Source of the DNA: Microbacterium allomyrinae | GTDB taxonomy: Bacteria; Actinomycetota; Actinomycetes; Actinomycetales; Microbacteriaceae | Direction: 5' to 3' | DNA length: 64,000 bases | Assembly: GCF_020682705.1 (NCBI RefSeq) | Contig: NZ_JAGTTN010000010.1 | Coordinates: forward strand, 30,320-94,319 | In this document: positions 26,030 through 35,004 of the stretch, piece by piece | Layout: the number at the start of each line of letters is the position of its first letter | How positions within the stretch are numbered: position 1 is the stretch's first letter | Notes under the pieces: model-generated | What the model was told of the DNA's origin: nothing | What the model saw: only the letters and a program-made list of their open reading frames with translations | The model's database searches: none | Program-made: the position numbers and the translations under genes

Positions 26030-27588
26030 TGCCTTCAGCCCCCGGACAGGCGGTCGTCATCGGCGCGGGGATCGCCGGCCTCGCCACAGCAGCCCTGCTC
26101 GGGGCCGACGGGTGGCGGGTCACGGTCCTCGAGGCGCGCGAGCAGATCGGCGGCCGAGCGGGCACGTGGGAGACCCGCGGCTTCCGCTTCGATACCGGGC
26201 CCAGCTGGTATCTCATGCCCGAGGTCTTCGAGCACTTCTTCCGGCTGCTCGGCACGACAGCTGCACGCGAGCTCGACCTCATCCCGCTCGATCCCGCGTA
26301 CCGCGTGTACTCGGACCCTTCCACACGCCTGGGTCCGCTCGATGTGCACTCCGGCCGCGATGCGGCGACCGCGCTGTTCGAGAGCGTCGAGGCGGGATCG
26401 GGAGCACGGCTGGACGCCTACCTCGACTCGGCCGCGGATGCGTACCAGCTGGCCGTCTCGCGCTTCCTCTACGACACGTACGAGAGCACGGCCGGTCTTC
26501 GCGATCCGGCTGTGCTGCGACGACTGCCGCGACTCGCGCCCCTCTTGACGCGCAGCCTCGCCCGTCACGTCGAGAGTCGCTTCTCCGACCCGCGACTGCA
26601 ACAGATCCTCGAGTATCCGGCGGTGTTCCTGGGCGGCTCGCCCTACGGCGTCCCGAGCCTCTATCACCTCATGAGTCACCTCGATCTCGATGATCAGGTG
26701 CTCTACCCCCGCGGCGGCTTCGGAGAGCTGGTGGATGCCGTGGCGCGTCTGGCAGAGGCATCCGACGTCACCATAGAGACCGGCGCACGCGTCACGTCGA
26801 TCACGACCGCCGACGGCTCGGCGACCGGCGTCGAGCTCGCGGACGGACGCCAGATCCCGGCCGATCTCGTCGTATCGTGCGCGGACCTGCACCACACCGA
26901 GACGCAGCTGCTCCCCCGCGCCCAGCAGACCTACCCCGAGGAATGGTGGCGCACGCGCACGCCGAGCCCTGGAGCGCTGCTCGTCATGCTCGGGGTCGAG
27001 GGGCCGCTGCCCCAGCTCGCCCACCACACTCTGCTGTTCGCGCGCGACTGGCATGCGAACTTCCACGACATCTTCGGCTCGCGTCCCAAGATCCCCGAGC
27101 CCGCATCGCTCTATATCTGTCGCCCCAGCGCCACCGACCCCACGGTGGCGCCTCCCGAGCACGAGAATCTCTTCGTGCTCGTCCCCGTGCCCGCCGACCC
27201 CACGCTCGGGCACGGGGACCTCGACGGCGGCGGGGATCCGGGAATCGAAGCCGCGGCCGACCGCGTGATCGCGCAGATCTCCGAGTGGTGCGGCATCCCG
27301 GATCTGGCGCGCCGCGTGGTCGTGCGCCGGACAGTCGGACCGGGCGACTTCGCAGATGACCTCGGCGCCTGGCGGGGCAACGCGCTCGGACTGGCCCACA
27401 CCCTCCGCCAGAGCGCGGTCTTCCGGCCGCGCAACGAATCGCGCAAGGTGCGGGGACTCGCATATGCGGGAGCCTCCACGCTCCCCGGCATCGGCCTGCC
27501 GATGTGCCTCATCTCCGCCGAGCTCGTCGTCAAGCGCCTGCGCGGCGATCGTTCACCAGGACCGCTTCCGGAGCCTGCGAGAGTGTGA
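26026..27588 (+). CDS. crtI: Phytoene desaturase
   Basis: 520 aa FAD enzyme that desaturates phytoene in four steps to lycopene. The FAD Rossmann motif VVIGAGIAGLATAALL starts near residue 10, followed by LEAREQIGGRAGTWE and FDTGPSWYLMPEVFE, both typical of CrtI. The C-terminal YAGASTLPGIGLPMCLISAE is the family's carotenoid-desaturase signature. Start is GTG 26026 (GTGA overlap with crtB) or ATG 26029. GGGAGG stands 13 nt upstream. The next gene starts 2 nt after the stop. Confidence 0.94.
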   Translation: MMPSAPGQAVVIGAGIAGLATAALLGADGWRVTVLEAREQIGGRAGTWETRGFRFDTGPSWYLMPEVFEHFFRLLGTTAARELDLIPLDPAYRVYSDPSTRLGPLDVHSGRDAATALFESVEAGSGARLDAYLDSAADAYQLAVSRFLYDTYESTAGLRDPAVLRRLPRLAPLLTRSLARHVESRFSDPRLQQILEYPAVFLGGSPYGVPSLYHLMSHLDLDDQVLYPRGGFGELVDAVARLAEASDVTIETGARVTSITTADGSATGVELADGRQIPADLVVSCADLHHTETQLLPRAQQTYPEEWWRTRTPSPGALLVMLGVEGPLPQLAHHTLLFARDWHANFHDIFGSRPKIPEPASLYICRPSATDPTVAPPEHENLFVLVPVPADPTLGHGDLDGGGDPGIEAAADRVIAQISEWCGIPDLARRVVVRRTVGPGDFADDLGAWRGNALGLAHTLRQSAVFRPRNESRKVRGLAYAGASTLPGIGLPMCLISAELVVKRLRGDRSPGPLPEPARV

Positions 27589-27590
27589 AC

Positions 27591-27947
27591 ATGCCCGGTC
27601 TCTACCTCGCCGCGATCTTCGCCTCCGCCCTCGGCGTGGCGCTCATCGACCGTCGCTGGCGGCTGGCGGCTTGGTCGGCACCACGCCGCGCCGCGACGAC
27701 CGTCGGAATCGGCCTGGTGGTGTTCCTGGCATGGGACGCCCTCGGCATCGCAGCGGGCGTGTTCGTCAAGGGTGACAGCGCATTGCTGCTCGGCATAGAT
27801 CTCGCGCCGCAGCTGCCGCTCGAGGAGCCCTTCTTCCTCGCCTTCCTGTGCTACCTCGCACTGGTGCTGTGGGCGGGTGCACTGCGCGGCGTCGAGCGAT
27901 GGGGAAGGCCGGATGCCGTCCCCCAGGCGGATGCGGAGCGCGCGTGA
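27591..27947 (+). CDS. crtYe: C50 lycopene cyclase subunit CrtYe-like
   Basis: 118 aa membrane protein with three hydrophobic segments. It belongs to the heterodimeric CarR-type cyclases, in which two small proteins together form one enzyme; LPLEEPFFLAFLCYL carries the conserved Pro-x-Glu-Glu element. In Corynebacterium CrtYe with CrtYf cyclises the C50 chain flavuxanthin to decaprenoxanthin. ATG 27591 lies 2 nt after the crtI stop, and its stop overlaps the crtYf start (GTGA). It is one half of a split enzyme and not a frameshifted gene, because both halves end and start cleanly. Confidence 0.85.
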   Translation: MPGLYLAAIFASALGVALIDRRWRLAAWSAPRRAATTVGIGLVVFLAWDALGIAAGVFVKGDSALLLGIDLAPQLPLEEPFFLAFLCYLALVLWAGALRGVERWGRPDAVPQADAERA

Positions 27948-28264
27948 CCTATCCGCTGATCGTCCTCCCCTTCGGGCTCCTCACGGTGATCGTCGCGCTG
28001 TCGACGCTTCGACGTCCGCATTTCGGGCGCCGCATGGCCGCATCGGCCGCGGCTGCGGTCGTGCTCGTCGCGTTGACCGCCGTCTTCGACAACGTCATGA
28101 TCGTGGCCGGGCTCTTCTCCTATCCGGCCGAACACCTCACCGGCGTGCGGATCGGACTCGCCCCGATCGAGGACTTCTCCTACGCCGTGTGCGCGGCCTT
28201 CCTCGTCCCGGCCGTCTACGCGCTTCTGACCCCGGCGATGGCGACCACCGAGCCCGCGCCATGA
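27944..28264 (+). CDS. crtYf: C50 lycopene cyclase subunit CrtYf-like
   Basis: 106 aa membrane protein with three hydrophobic segments. GRRMAASAAAAVV, the AVFDNVMIVAGLFSY stretch and APIEDFSYAVCAAF are typical for the second half of CarR-type lycopene cyclases, and the PIEDF motif matches the PxExxF active-site element of the first half. GTG at 27944 overlaps crtYe by 4 nt; its stop overlaps the ATG of crtEb (ATGA). Which ring type (epsilon or gamma) forms cannot be told from sequence alone. Confidence 0.85.
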   Translation: MTYPLIVLPFGLLTVIVALSTLRRPHFGRRMAASAAAAVVLVALTAVFDNVMIVAGLFSYPAEHLTGVRIGLAPIEDFSYAVCAAFLVPAVYALLTPAMATTEPAP

Positions 28265-29154
28265 CCGCTGCCCCTGCGCTGCGCCCCGCAGCTGTCGCCC
28301 GCCAGCTGCTGTTGGCCTCTCGACCCGTGAGCTGGATCAACACCGCCTTCCCGTTCGCCGCGGCGTACCTGCTGAGCGCGCGCGATCTGGATGCGACGCT
28401 CTTCATCGGGACACTGTTCTTCCTGATCCCCTACAACCTCGCGATGTACGGGATCAACGACGTCTTCGACTACGAGTCCGATCTGCGCAATCCCCGCAAG
28501 GGTGGCGCACACGGCGCGGTGCTGGACCGACGCGTGCACGCGATCACGCTGTGGACCGCCGCACTGTCGTGCCTGCCGTTCGTCGTCTACCTCGTCGCGG
28601 TCGGTTCCCCGGCGTCAGTGGCGGTGCTGGCCGGAAGCCTCTTCTTCGTCGTGTTCTACAGCGCGCCGCCGCTGCGGCTGAAGGAGCGCCCCTTCGCGGA
28701 TTCGATCACCAGCAGCATCCACTTCGTCTCGCCTGCCGTCTATGCGCTCGTCCTCACCGGCACGGAGTGGACATGGCAGCTGGCCGCGCTGATCTCGGCG
28801 TTCGGGCTCTGGGGCGTGGCGTCTCACGCCTTCGGCGCGGTGCAGGACGTGGTGGCGGATCGAGAGGCGGGGATCGCGTCGATCGCCACGGTGCGGGGCG
28901 CGCGATGGACCGTGAGGTTCGCGCTCGTGTGCTACGCCGCCGCCGGGATCGTGATGACGGTGACGGTGTGGCCCGGTCCGCTCGCCGCCCTCGTCGCCGT
29001 GCCGTACCTGCTCACGGTGTGGCCTTATCGCTCCATCGACGATGCGCACGCTTCCGAGGCGACAGCGGGCTGGAGGCGGTTCCTGTGGCTCAACCAGCTC
29101 GCGGGGTTCCTCGTGACTCTCCTGCTGATCTGGTACGCAGCGCTGACCACCTGA
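28261..29154 (+). CDS. crtEb: Lycopene elongase (UbiA-family prenyltransferase, CrtEb-like)
   Basis: 297 aa, about eight transmembrane segments. The two UbiA Asp motifs are present: INDVFDYESD (with following NPRKGG) near residue 65 and VQDVVADREAG near residue 195. In C50 pathways this enzyme adds two C5 units to lycopene before ring closure by CrtYe/CrtYf. As the last gene it overlaps crtYf by 4 nt and is followed by a terminator hairpin. The complete set idi, crtE, B, I, Ye, Yf, Eb predicts a decaprenoxanthin-like C50 pigment; ring type is an inference. Confidence 0.88.
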   Translation: MTAAPALRPAAVARQLLLASRPVSWINTAFPFAAAYLLSARDLDATLFIGTLFFLIPYNLAMYGINDVFDYESDLRNPRKGGAHGAVLDRRVHAITLWTAALSCLPFVVYLVAVGSPASVAVLAGSLFFVVFYSAPPLRLKERPFADSITSSIHFVSPAVYALVLTGTEWTWQLAALISAFGLWGVASHAFGAVQDVVADREAGIASIATVRGARWTVRFALVCYAAAGIVMTVTVWPGPLAALVAVPYLLTVWPYRSIDDAHASEATAGWRRFLWLNQLAGFLVTLLLIWYAALTT

Positions 29155-29167
29155 TGCGACACGACGA

Positions 29168-29197
29168 AGGCCGGACCCGCGTGGGTCCGGTCTTCAT
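29168..29197. terminator. Terminator at the end of the carotenoid operon
   Basis: A 13-nt arm at 29168-29180 pairs with 29185-29197 around a GCGT loop (one mismatch). It lies between two convergent genes and probably acts in both directions. A T-run is not obvious. Confidence 0.75.
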
Positions 29198-29208
29198 CGT
29201 GCGTGAGG

Positions 29209-32115
29209 CTACTGCGTGGCGCCGAGCTCGATCAGTCGCTCGACCGCGGCCGTGAGGCGCTCGTCGGCTTCTGCGAACGCGGTCAGGTCACCGGACTTGA
29301 GTGCGGTGTCGCGATCCAGCATCGCCTGCTGAGCGTCCTGCAGCGCGGCCTGGTATTCGTCGGTGGGCTCGGTGGGCTCCTCCGGCTCGGCCGTCTCGGT
29401 GGGCTCCGGCGTCGGCGTCGCGCCCGGCGTCGGAGTCACGCCGCCATCTCCGGCGTCGGCACCCGAATCGCCGCCGAAGATCACGTCGAGCGCCTCGTTC
29501 AGCGTGTCTTCGAAGGCGACCTCGTCACCGAACGCCACCAGCACCTTCTGCAGCTTCGGCAACTTCGTGGCTCCCGACGACTGCACGAACACCGGCTGCA
29601 CGTAGAGCAGACCGCCACCGACCGGCAGCGTCAGCAGGTTGCCGTTGAGAACCTCGGACTGCCCCTGCTGGAGGATGTTGACGAACGACGAGACGCTCGG
29701 CTCCGCATCGAAGGTGTTCTGCACCTGGCCGGGGCCCGGCACCGTGGTATCGGCATCGAGCACGAGCATCCGGAGCTTGCCGTAACCCTCGTTCTTCACC
29801 CCCGCCTCGCTTCCGGCGTTCGAGTCCACCGCGAGGTAGCCCATCAGGACGTTGCGCGCGTTGCCCGTCGTCGAGGACGGGATGAACGAGGTGAACATCG
29901 AGTACGTCGGGTTCTCCTGCCCGGGCATCTGCATCGTCAGGTAATACGGCGGCTGCAGCTGCGTGTCGGCCTGCGGGTCGTTCGGCGTCTGCCAGCGGTT
30001 GTCGCTCTGATAGAACGACCGCGCGTCGTCGACGTGGTAGGTGCCCAGCACGGTGCGCTGCACCTTGAACAAGTCGGTGGGGTAGCGCACGTGCGCCATG
30101 AGGTCGCCCGACATCTCGGTGATCGGCTTCACGGTCGAGGGGTAGACCTTCTGCCACGTCTGCAGCACCGGATCCTCTTCGTCCCACGCGTACAGCGTGA
30201 CCGAGCCGTCGTAGGCGTCGACCGTGGCCTTGACCGAGTTGCGGATGTAGTTGATGTCGTCGAGCGCGAACCGCGGTGCGGGGTTGCTCGAGTCCGAGAT
30301 CGCGGCGTCGAGGCTGACTGTCGATGAATACGGGTAATTCGCGCTGAGCGTGTAGCCGTCGACGATCCAGACGATGCGGCCGTCCACCACACTCGGGTAC
30401 GGGTCGCTGTCGAGCGTCAGGTACGGAGCGACCTTCTGCACGCGATCACGCGGGTCGCGATCGTACAGGATCTGCGAGTCCTCGTTGACGTAGTCCGAGA
30501 AGAGGATCTGCTCCGCCTGGAACTTGAGCGCGTAGATCAGCCGGTTGAAGACACTGCCGATGCTCGGCCCGCCGTCGCCCTCGAAGGTCGTCTTGGTCTC
30601 GCTCGCGCCGTCCTCGCCCGACGGGTAGTCGAGTTCGACCGGCTCGGAGCCCTCGGGGCCGCCGACGATCGAGTACGTGGGCGAGAACTGGCCGAAGTAC
30701 ACGCGCGGCTCGAAGTCCTCCTGATCCGAGAGGAAGCCTGACGCGGGGATGCCCCGTTCGATGAACACGGGGTCGCCCTCGCTCGTGCGGTCATTGCCCT
30801 TCGCGGCGACCAGGCCGTAGCCGTGCGTGTATACGACGGCCGAGTTCTGCCAGTCCGCCGCGGCGCCGAGCTGCTCCAGGTTGAGCTCGCGCACCGACAC
30901 CACTGTGTCCTGCGAGACGCCGTCGACCTCGTAACGGTCGACGTCGAGCGGGTCCGCGAACTGGTAATAGGAACGGTACTGCTCGAGCTGACGGACGTTC
31001 GGCGAGATGATCGCGGGGTCCATGATGCGGACCTGGGCGGTCGTCGCCGCGTCGTCGCGCAGCTGGCCCGCCTCGACATCCGTCACCGCGGTGAAGTCCT
31101 CCTTGTCGAGGCCGTCCACACCGTATGCCTCTTGCGTCATGTCGACGTTGCGCTGGTAGAACTCCTCTTCCAGCGTGAAGCGGTTCGGCTGCACCTGGAA
31201 GGTGTTGACGACCCACGGGTAGCCGACACCGACGACGATCGCCGACACGACGAGGAGGGCGGTTGCGATGAGCGGGTAGCGCCAGCGTCCGATCACGGCA
31301 GTGACGAAGAAGAGGATCGCGACGATCACGGCGGCGAACGCGAGGATCGTCTGGCCCGGGATGATGGCGTTGACGCCGGTGTAGCCGGGACCTGTGATGC
31401 GGTCGCCCGGTTCGACGAGGGTCTTGTAGCGGTCGAGCCACAGGCTGACGCCCTGCACGAGCAGGTAGAGGCCGGCGATGATCGCGAGCTGGATGCGCGC
31501 GGACTTCGAGATGCGCAGCTCGCGCTGGCCGACCCGCACCGCGCCGTAGAGGTACGACACGAGGGCCGTCACGAGCAGGCAGACCAGGAGCACGGCCGAG
31601 ACGAAGCCCACCAGCGCGCTCCAGAACGGCATCGCGAACAGGTAGAAGCCGGTGTCCAGCCCGAACTCGGGGTCGACGGTGTCGGTGGCGACGCCGTTGA
31701 ACCACATCCACGTGGTCTCCCATTGCGCCGACGCCGCGAAGCCCGCGAAGAACCCGAAGAAGACGGGGATGCCCCACATCGCCAGGCGCCTCAGCGGCTC
31801 GACGACCTCCTGGTAGCGGTCCAGCTGCGAACTCAGCCGCGCGTAGACGGGGCGGAGGCGATAGGCGAGCTGGATCGAGAGCCACACCGGCACGGCCATG
31901 CCGAGGAACCCTGCCACGAACATCACCACGCGGGCGATCCACTGCGTCAGCAGCACCGACGAGAATCCGAGCTGGTCGAACCAGAGGAAGTCCGCGTACA
32001 GGCTCGCGAAGACGAAGAACGCCACCACGAGGGCCGCGATGATCGCGAGCGTGATCGCGATGATGCGTCGAGAGCGGGACGGTGTGGCCGAGGTCGGCGC
32101 TGAGGTCGTGGTCAC
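29209..32115 (-). CDS. UPF0182 family membrane protein
   Basis: 968 aa, conserved in actinobacteria, function unknown. The N-terminal third has about seven hydrophobic segments (residues 18-310), the middle 550 residues form an extracytoplasmic-looking globular region without a catalytic signature, and the C-terminus (about 880-935) is Thr/Pro/Glu/Asp-rich (TPEPTETAEPEEPTEPTDE) before a short helical tail. GTG at 32115 lies 6 nt after TAGGAT, a leaderless-type -10. The following gene on the same strand (PDZ protease) ends 86 nt upstream of its start. No function is assigned. Confidence 0.9.
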   Translation of the reverse strand: MTTTSAPTSATPSRSRRIIAITLAIIAALVVAFFVFASLYADFLWFDQLGFSSVLLTQWIARVVMFVAGFLGMAVPVWLSIQLAYRLRPVYARLSSQLDRYQEVVEPLRRLAMWGIPVFFGFFAGFAASAQWETTWMWFNGVATDTVDPEFGLDTGFYLFAMPFWSALVGFVSAVLLVCLLVTALVSYLYGAVRVGQRELRISKSARIQLAIIAGLYLLVQGVSLWLDRYKTLVEPGDRITGPGYTGVNAIIPGQTILAFAAVIVAILFFVTAVIGRWRYPLIATALLVVSAIVVGVGYPWVVNTFQVQPNRFTLEEEFYQRNVDMTQEAYGVDGLDKEDFTAVTDVEAGQLRDDAATTAQVRIMDPAIISPNVRQLEQYRSYYQFADPLDVDRYEVDGVSQDTVVSVRELNLEQLGAAADWQNSAVVYTHGYGLVAAKGNDRTSEGDPVFIERGIPASGFLSDQEDFEPRVYFGQFSPTYSIVGGPEGSEPVELDYPSGEDGASETKTTFEGDGGPSIGSVFNRLIYALKFQAEQILFSDYVNEDSQILYDRDPRDRVQKVAPYLTLDSDPYPSVVDGRIVWIVDGYTLSANYPYSSTVSLDAAISDSSNPAPRFALDDINYIRNSVKATVDAYDGSVTLYAWDEEDPVLQTWQKVYPSTVKPITEMSGDLMAHVRYPTDLFKVQRTVLGTYHVDDARSFYQSDNRWQTPNDPQADTQLQPPYYLTMQMPGQENPTYSMFTSFIPSSTTGNARNVLMGYLAVDSNAGSEAGVKNEGYGKLRMLVLDADTTVPGPGQVQNTFDAEPSVSSFVNILQQGQSEVLNGNLLTLPVGGGLLYVQPVFVQSSGATKLPKLQKVLVAFGDEVAFEDTLNEALDVIFGGDSGADAGDGGVTPTPGATPTPEPTETAEPEEPTEPTDEYQAALQDAQQAMLDRDTALKSGDLTAFAEADERLTAAVERLIELGATQ

Positions 32116-32121
32116 CGTCCC

Positions 32122-32127
32122 ATCCTA
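32122..32127 (-). promoter_or_regulatory. Leaderless -10 element for the UPF0182 gene
   Basis: TAGGAT on the minus strand, 6 nt before the GTG at 32115. Confidence 0.55.
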
Positions 32128-32200
32128 GGCGGCTGGTTCTGGGGCACTGCCTCGTCCTAGCTGGGCGAACTCCCGGAAAACGGCAACGTTTCGGGCACGA

Positions 32201-33325
32201 TCAGCCCGCTGTGCACGTGGGCAGCGCGTCGAGGTCGCCATCCTCGCTGACCGCGTCGAGCACCGCGAGTGCATCGTCGAGGTCCTCCACCGAGAACACC
32301 CGCAGACCGTCGGGGATGTGCCCCACGACCTCATCGCAGTTGGCGTCGGGTGCCAGGAACCAGTCGGCTCCGGCATCCAGCGCCCCCCACATCTTCTGAC
32401 GGATGCCCCCGATCGGGCCGACCGTGCCGTCGGCGGTGATCGTGCCCGTGCCCGCGACCTGCTGTCCGCCGTTGAGCTCGCCGGGGGTGAGGGTGTCGAT
32501 GATGCCGAGGGCGAACATCATGCCGGCGCTCGGGCCGCCGACGTTGTTGAGCTGGATGGTCACGTCGATCGGGAAGTCGTACTCGGTGATCAGGTTCACC
32601 CCGATCAACCACACGGTCTCGCCGTCGGCCGAGGACTGCGTCGGGGTGACCTCGACGGTCTGCTCCTGTCCGTCGCGCTCTATCAGGAGCTCCACCGGAG
32701 CACCGCCCCCGTCGTTGATGATCCCGCGCAGATCCGCGACCTCCGAGACCTCCTCGCCGTTCGCCTCGAGGATGAGGTCGCCGTCTTCGAGCACCCCCTG
32801 CGCCGCCGAGTCCTCCAGCAGCGAATAGACCGACAGCTGCGCTCCGACGTCATAGCCGAGCTCCGTCAGCGCCGCGGCCGTGGCCTCGTGCTGCGAGTCG
32901 ACCATCATCGCCGCGCTCTCCTCGCTGCGCTGCTCGGTGGTCTGCCCCTGCGGGAACACCGCTTCGAGGGGCAGCACCGCCTTGCTGGGGTCGAACCAGG
33001 CCGTCGCCAGCTCGAACCATGACGGCGTCCGCTCGCGGTTGCCCTGCACCTGCACGGTGAGCAGGTCGAGCGCCCCCGCCGTGGGGAAGGTCTCGGCGCC
33101 CTCGACGGAGATCAGGGGCACCTCCTCGCCGTCGGAGGATTCGGTCGAACCGAGGGTGTTGTACACCGGCCCCGGCTGCTGGATGACGTAAGACGTCGGC
33201 AGGAAGGTGATGATCAGCAGCACCACCATCGCGACGGCGAGCGCCCAGATTCCGGCGAGGGTACGGCGCGACATGCGCTCTCGCGGCGCGGGCTCGATGG
33301 TTGTGTTCTCGTCGAACAGGGCCAC
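32201..33325 (-). CDS. YlbL-like membrane protease (PDZ plus Lon-type catalytic domain)
   Basis: 374 aa. One N-terminal transmembrane helix (about residues 24-45, LAGIWALAVAMVVLLIITFL) precedes an extracytoplasmic part with a PDZ-like domain (GVLEDGDLILEANGEEV) and a Lon/S16-type catalytic domain: Ser in GGPSAGMMFALG and Lys in GGIRQKMWGAL, the Ser-Lys dyad. Homologues (YlbL type) are divergent relatives of Lon without the ATPase. GTG at 33325 was taken rather than the longer open frame; AGAGAGG stands upstream. A TACGCT hexamer at 33434-33429 could be its promoter. Confidence 0.87.
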   Translation of the reverse strand: MALFDENTTIEPAPRERMSRRTLAGIWALAVAMVVLLIITFLPTSYVIQQPGPVYNTLGSTESSDGEEVPLISVEGAETFPTAGALDLLTVQVQGNRERTPSWFELATAWFDPSKAVLPLEAVFPQGQTTEQRSEESAAMMVDSQHEATAAALTELGYDVGAQLSVYSLLEDSAAQGVLEDGDLILEANGEEVSEVADLRGIINDGGGAPVELLIERDGQEQTVEVTPTQSSADGETVWLIGVNLITEYDFPIDVTIQLNNVGGPSAGMMFALGIIDTLTPGELNGGQQVAGTGTITADGTVGPIGGIRQKMWGALDAGADWFLAPDANCDEVVGHIPDGLRVFSVEDLDDALAVLDAVSEDGDLDALPTCTAG

Positions 33326-33470
33326 GCGGGACCTCTCTCTATGCCTGTCGTTCCGGATGCCTGGTCGTTCGCGACCGGCGTAAGGCGTTCGGGGTCGATG
33401 CCGGGGAGTGCGACGGATGCTGCGACTAGCGTAGAACGCGACGTGATCGACCGGCTGAAAGGCGGCTGAA

Positions 33471-34910
33471 GTGGCAGACGACGACTTCAATTCCAGCGAC
33501 GATCGCACGCCCGAAGAAGAGTTCCAGGAACTGATGCGTCAGCTCCTGGGCGGCGGAACGGGCGGTCTCGACCCTGAGCAGCTCTCGCGCCTGTCGGGGA
33601 TGAACATCGACCCCGCGATGATGCAGGCGGTCATGCGGCAGCTCCAGAGCGCCTTCGAAGGCGGCGGCGAGGGCGGGATCTCGTGGGATCTCGCTCAGCG
33701 CCAGGCGCTGCACATCGCGAATCAGGAAGGGCTCGGCGTCACTTCGGGCCAGCGCACCGATCTCGACCAGGCGTTCGCGCTGGCGACGTTGTGGCTGAGT
33801 GAGGCGACGACCATCTCGGATCTGGCCACGCCGCCGCGAACGTTGACGCGCGGAGGGTGGGTCGAAGCGACGTTGCCGGTGTGGCAGGAACTCGCCGAGC
33901 CGGTCGCCACGAGCATCGCCGATGCGCTGACGGCCGCGCTCAGCGAGCAGGCGCCGGACGACATGCAGGGCCTCGTGCAGGGTGCCGGTCGCATCATGCG
34001 CACCGTGGGCGGCTCGCTGTTCGCCTCGCAGCTGGGCCAGGTGGTCGGAAACCTGTCGAAGGAGGTCGTGAGCGGCGGAGATGTCGGCATCCCCTTGATG
34101 CCCGACGGCGAGGCCGCGATCCTCCCGCAGAACTTCGACGACTTCGGCCGCGATCTCGAGGTGCCCGAAGACCAGCTCGCTCTCTACGTGGCCACGCGCG
34201 AGCTCGCCCACGCACGACTGTTCCGGCACGCGCGCTGGCTGCGTCTGCACGTGATCTCCCAGGTGACCGACTTCGCCCGGGGCGTGCACGTCGACACCGA
34301 TGCGCTCGAAGATCTCGCGTCGCGCTTCGATCCCTCCGAACCCGAAGAGCTTCGACGTGCGCTCGAGAGCGGCGCGCTACTCCCGGCGCGCTCCGAGGCG
34401 CAGAACGCAGCGCTCGCGCGTCTGGAGAACCTCCTCGCCACCGTCGAGGGCTGGGTCGAGGTGGTCACCGAGGACGCGACGTCCCGTCTGCCGTCCGCTC
34501 AGCGCATCGCCGAGGCCGTGCGGCGACGGCGTGCGGTCGGCGGCCCCGCCGAACGCGCGCTGGGATCGCTCGTCGGGCTCGAGCTGCGGCCGCGTCGCAT
34601 GCGCGAGGCGGCCGCGATGTGGCGTGCGGTCACGGATGCCGTGGGCTCCGCCGCCCGCGACGCCCTGTGGGACTACCCCGACCTCATGCCCGCCGCCGCG
34701 GACATCGACGATCCCGCAGCGCTCGTCGCACGTCTCGAGGCTCGTGCCCGTGGTGAGGCCCCGGTGACCGACGAGATGGATGACGCACTCGCGCGCCTGC
34801 TCGCCGGCGAAGAGGATGCCTCCAGCGCTGAAGCGAACGGCGACGAGAACGACGTGGACGGCGACGGCTCGAGCGGATCGGACTCGCCGGACGACCACCG
34901 GCCGGTGTAA
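33471..34910 (+). CDS. DUF2342 zinc-dependent metalloprotease-like protein
   Basis: 479 aa. N-terminal acidic and Gly-rich segment, then an all-helical domain with TRELAHARLFRHARWLR near residue 242, a degenerate metal-binding helix typical of actinobacterial DUF2342 proteins; this is REXXH-like rather than HEXXH. The C-terminal 40 residues are highly acidic (EANGDENDVDGDGSSGSD). GTG at 33471 is preceded by a GAAAGGCGG ribosome site. A TAGCGT hexamer at 33427-33432 overlaps the minus-strand hexamer of the divergent YlbL-like gene. Activity is inferred from family naming; peptidase activity is unproven. Confidence 0.8.
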   Translation: MADDDFNSSDDRTPEEEFQELMRQLLGGGTGGLDPEQLSRLSGMNIDPAMMQAVMRQLQSAFEGGGEGGISWDLAQRQALHIANQEGLGVTSGQRTDLDQAFALATLWLSEATTISDLATPPRTLTRGGWVEATLPVWQELAEPVATSIADALTAALSEQAPDDMQGLVQGAGRIMRTVGGSLFASQLGQVVGNLSKEVVSGGDVGIPLMPDGEAAILPQNFDDFGRDLEVPEDQLALYVATRELAHARLFRHARWLRLHVISQVTDFARGVHVDTDALEDLASRFDPSEPEELRRALESGALLPARSEAQNAALARLENLLATVEGWVEVVTEDATSRLPSAQRIAEAVRRRRAVGGPAERALGSLVGLELRPRRMREAAAMWRAVTDAVGSAARDALWDYPDLMPAAADIDDPAALVARLEARARGEAPVTDEMDDALARLLAGEEDASSAEANGDENDVDGDGSSGSDSPDDHRPV

Positions 34911-34991
34911 CGCCGTCTCCTCCACAGGCGGAGTCTTCCCGATCCGGAGCGCTGCGCCTGTGGATAGCGGGCTCGACACGATTCCGATCGG

Positions 34992-34997
34992 CATGAT
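34992..34997 (+). promoter_or_regulatory. Leaderless -10 element for the cyclodehydratase-like gene
   Basis: CATGAT with 7 nt to the ATG at 35005. Confidence 0.45.
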
Positions 34998-35004
34998 CAA
35001 GACC

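Noticed and set aside
27591..28264. Possible frameshift of a single lycopene cyclase
   Set aside because: Two small proteins with GTGA overlap are the known heterodimeric cyclase; both are of normal length.
33326..33508. Extended N-terminus for the YlbL-like protease
   Set aside because: The extra residues are Arg-rich and unlike a signal or membrane segment; GTG 33325 follows AGAGAGG and places the transmembrane helix correctly.
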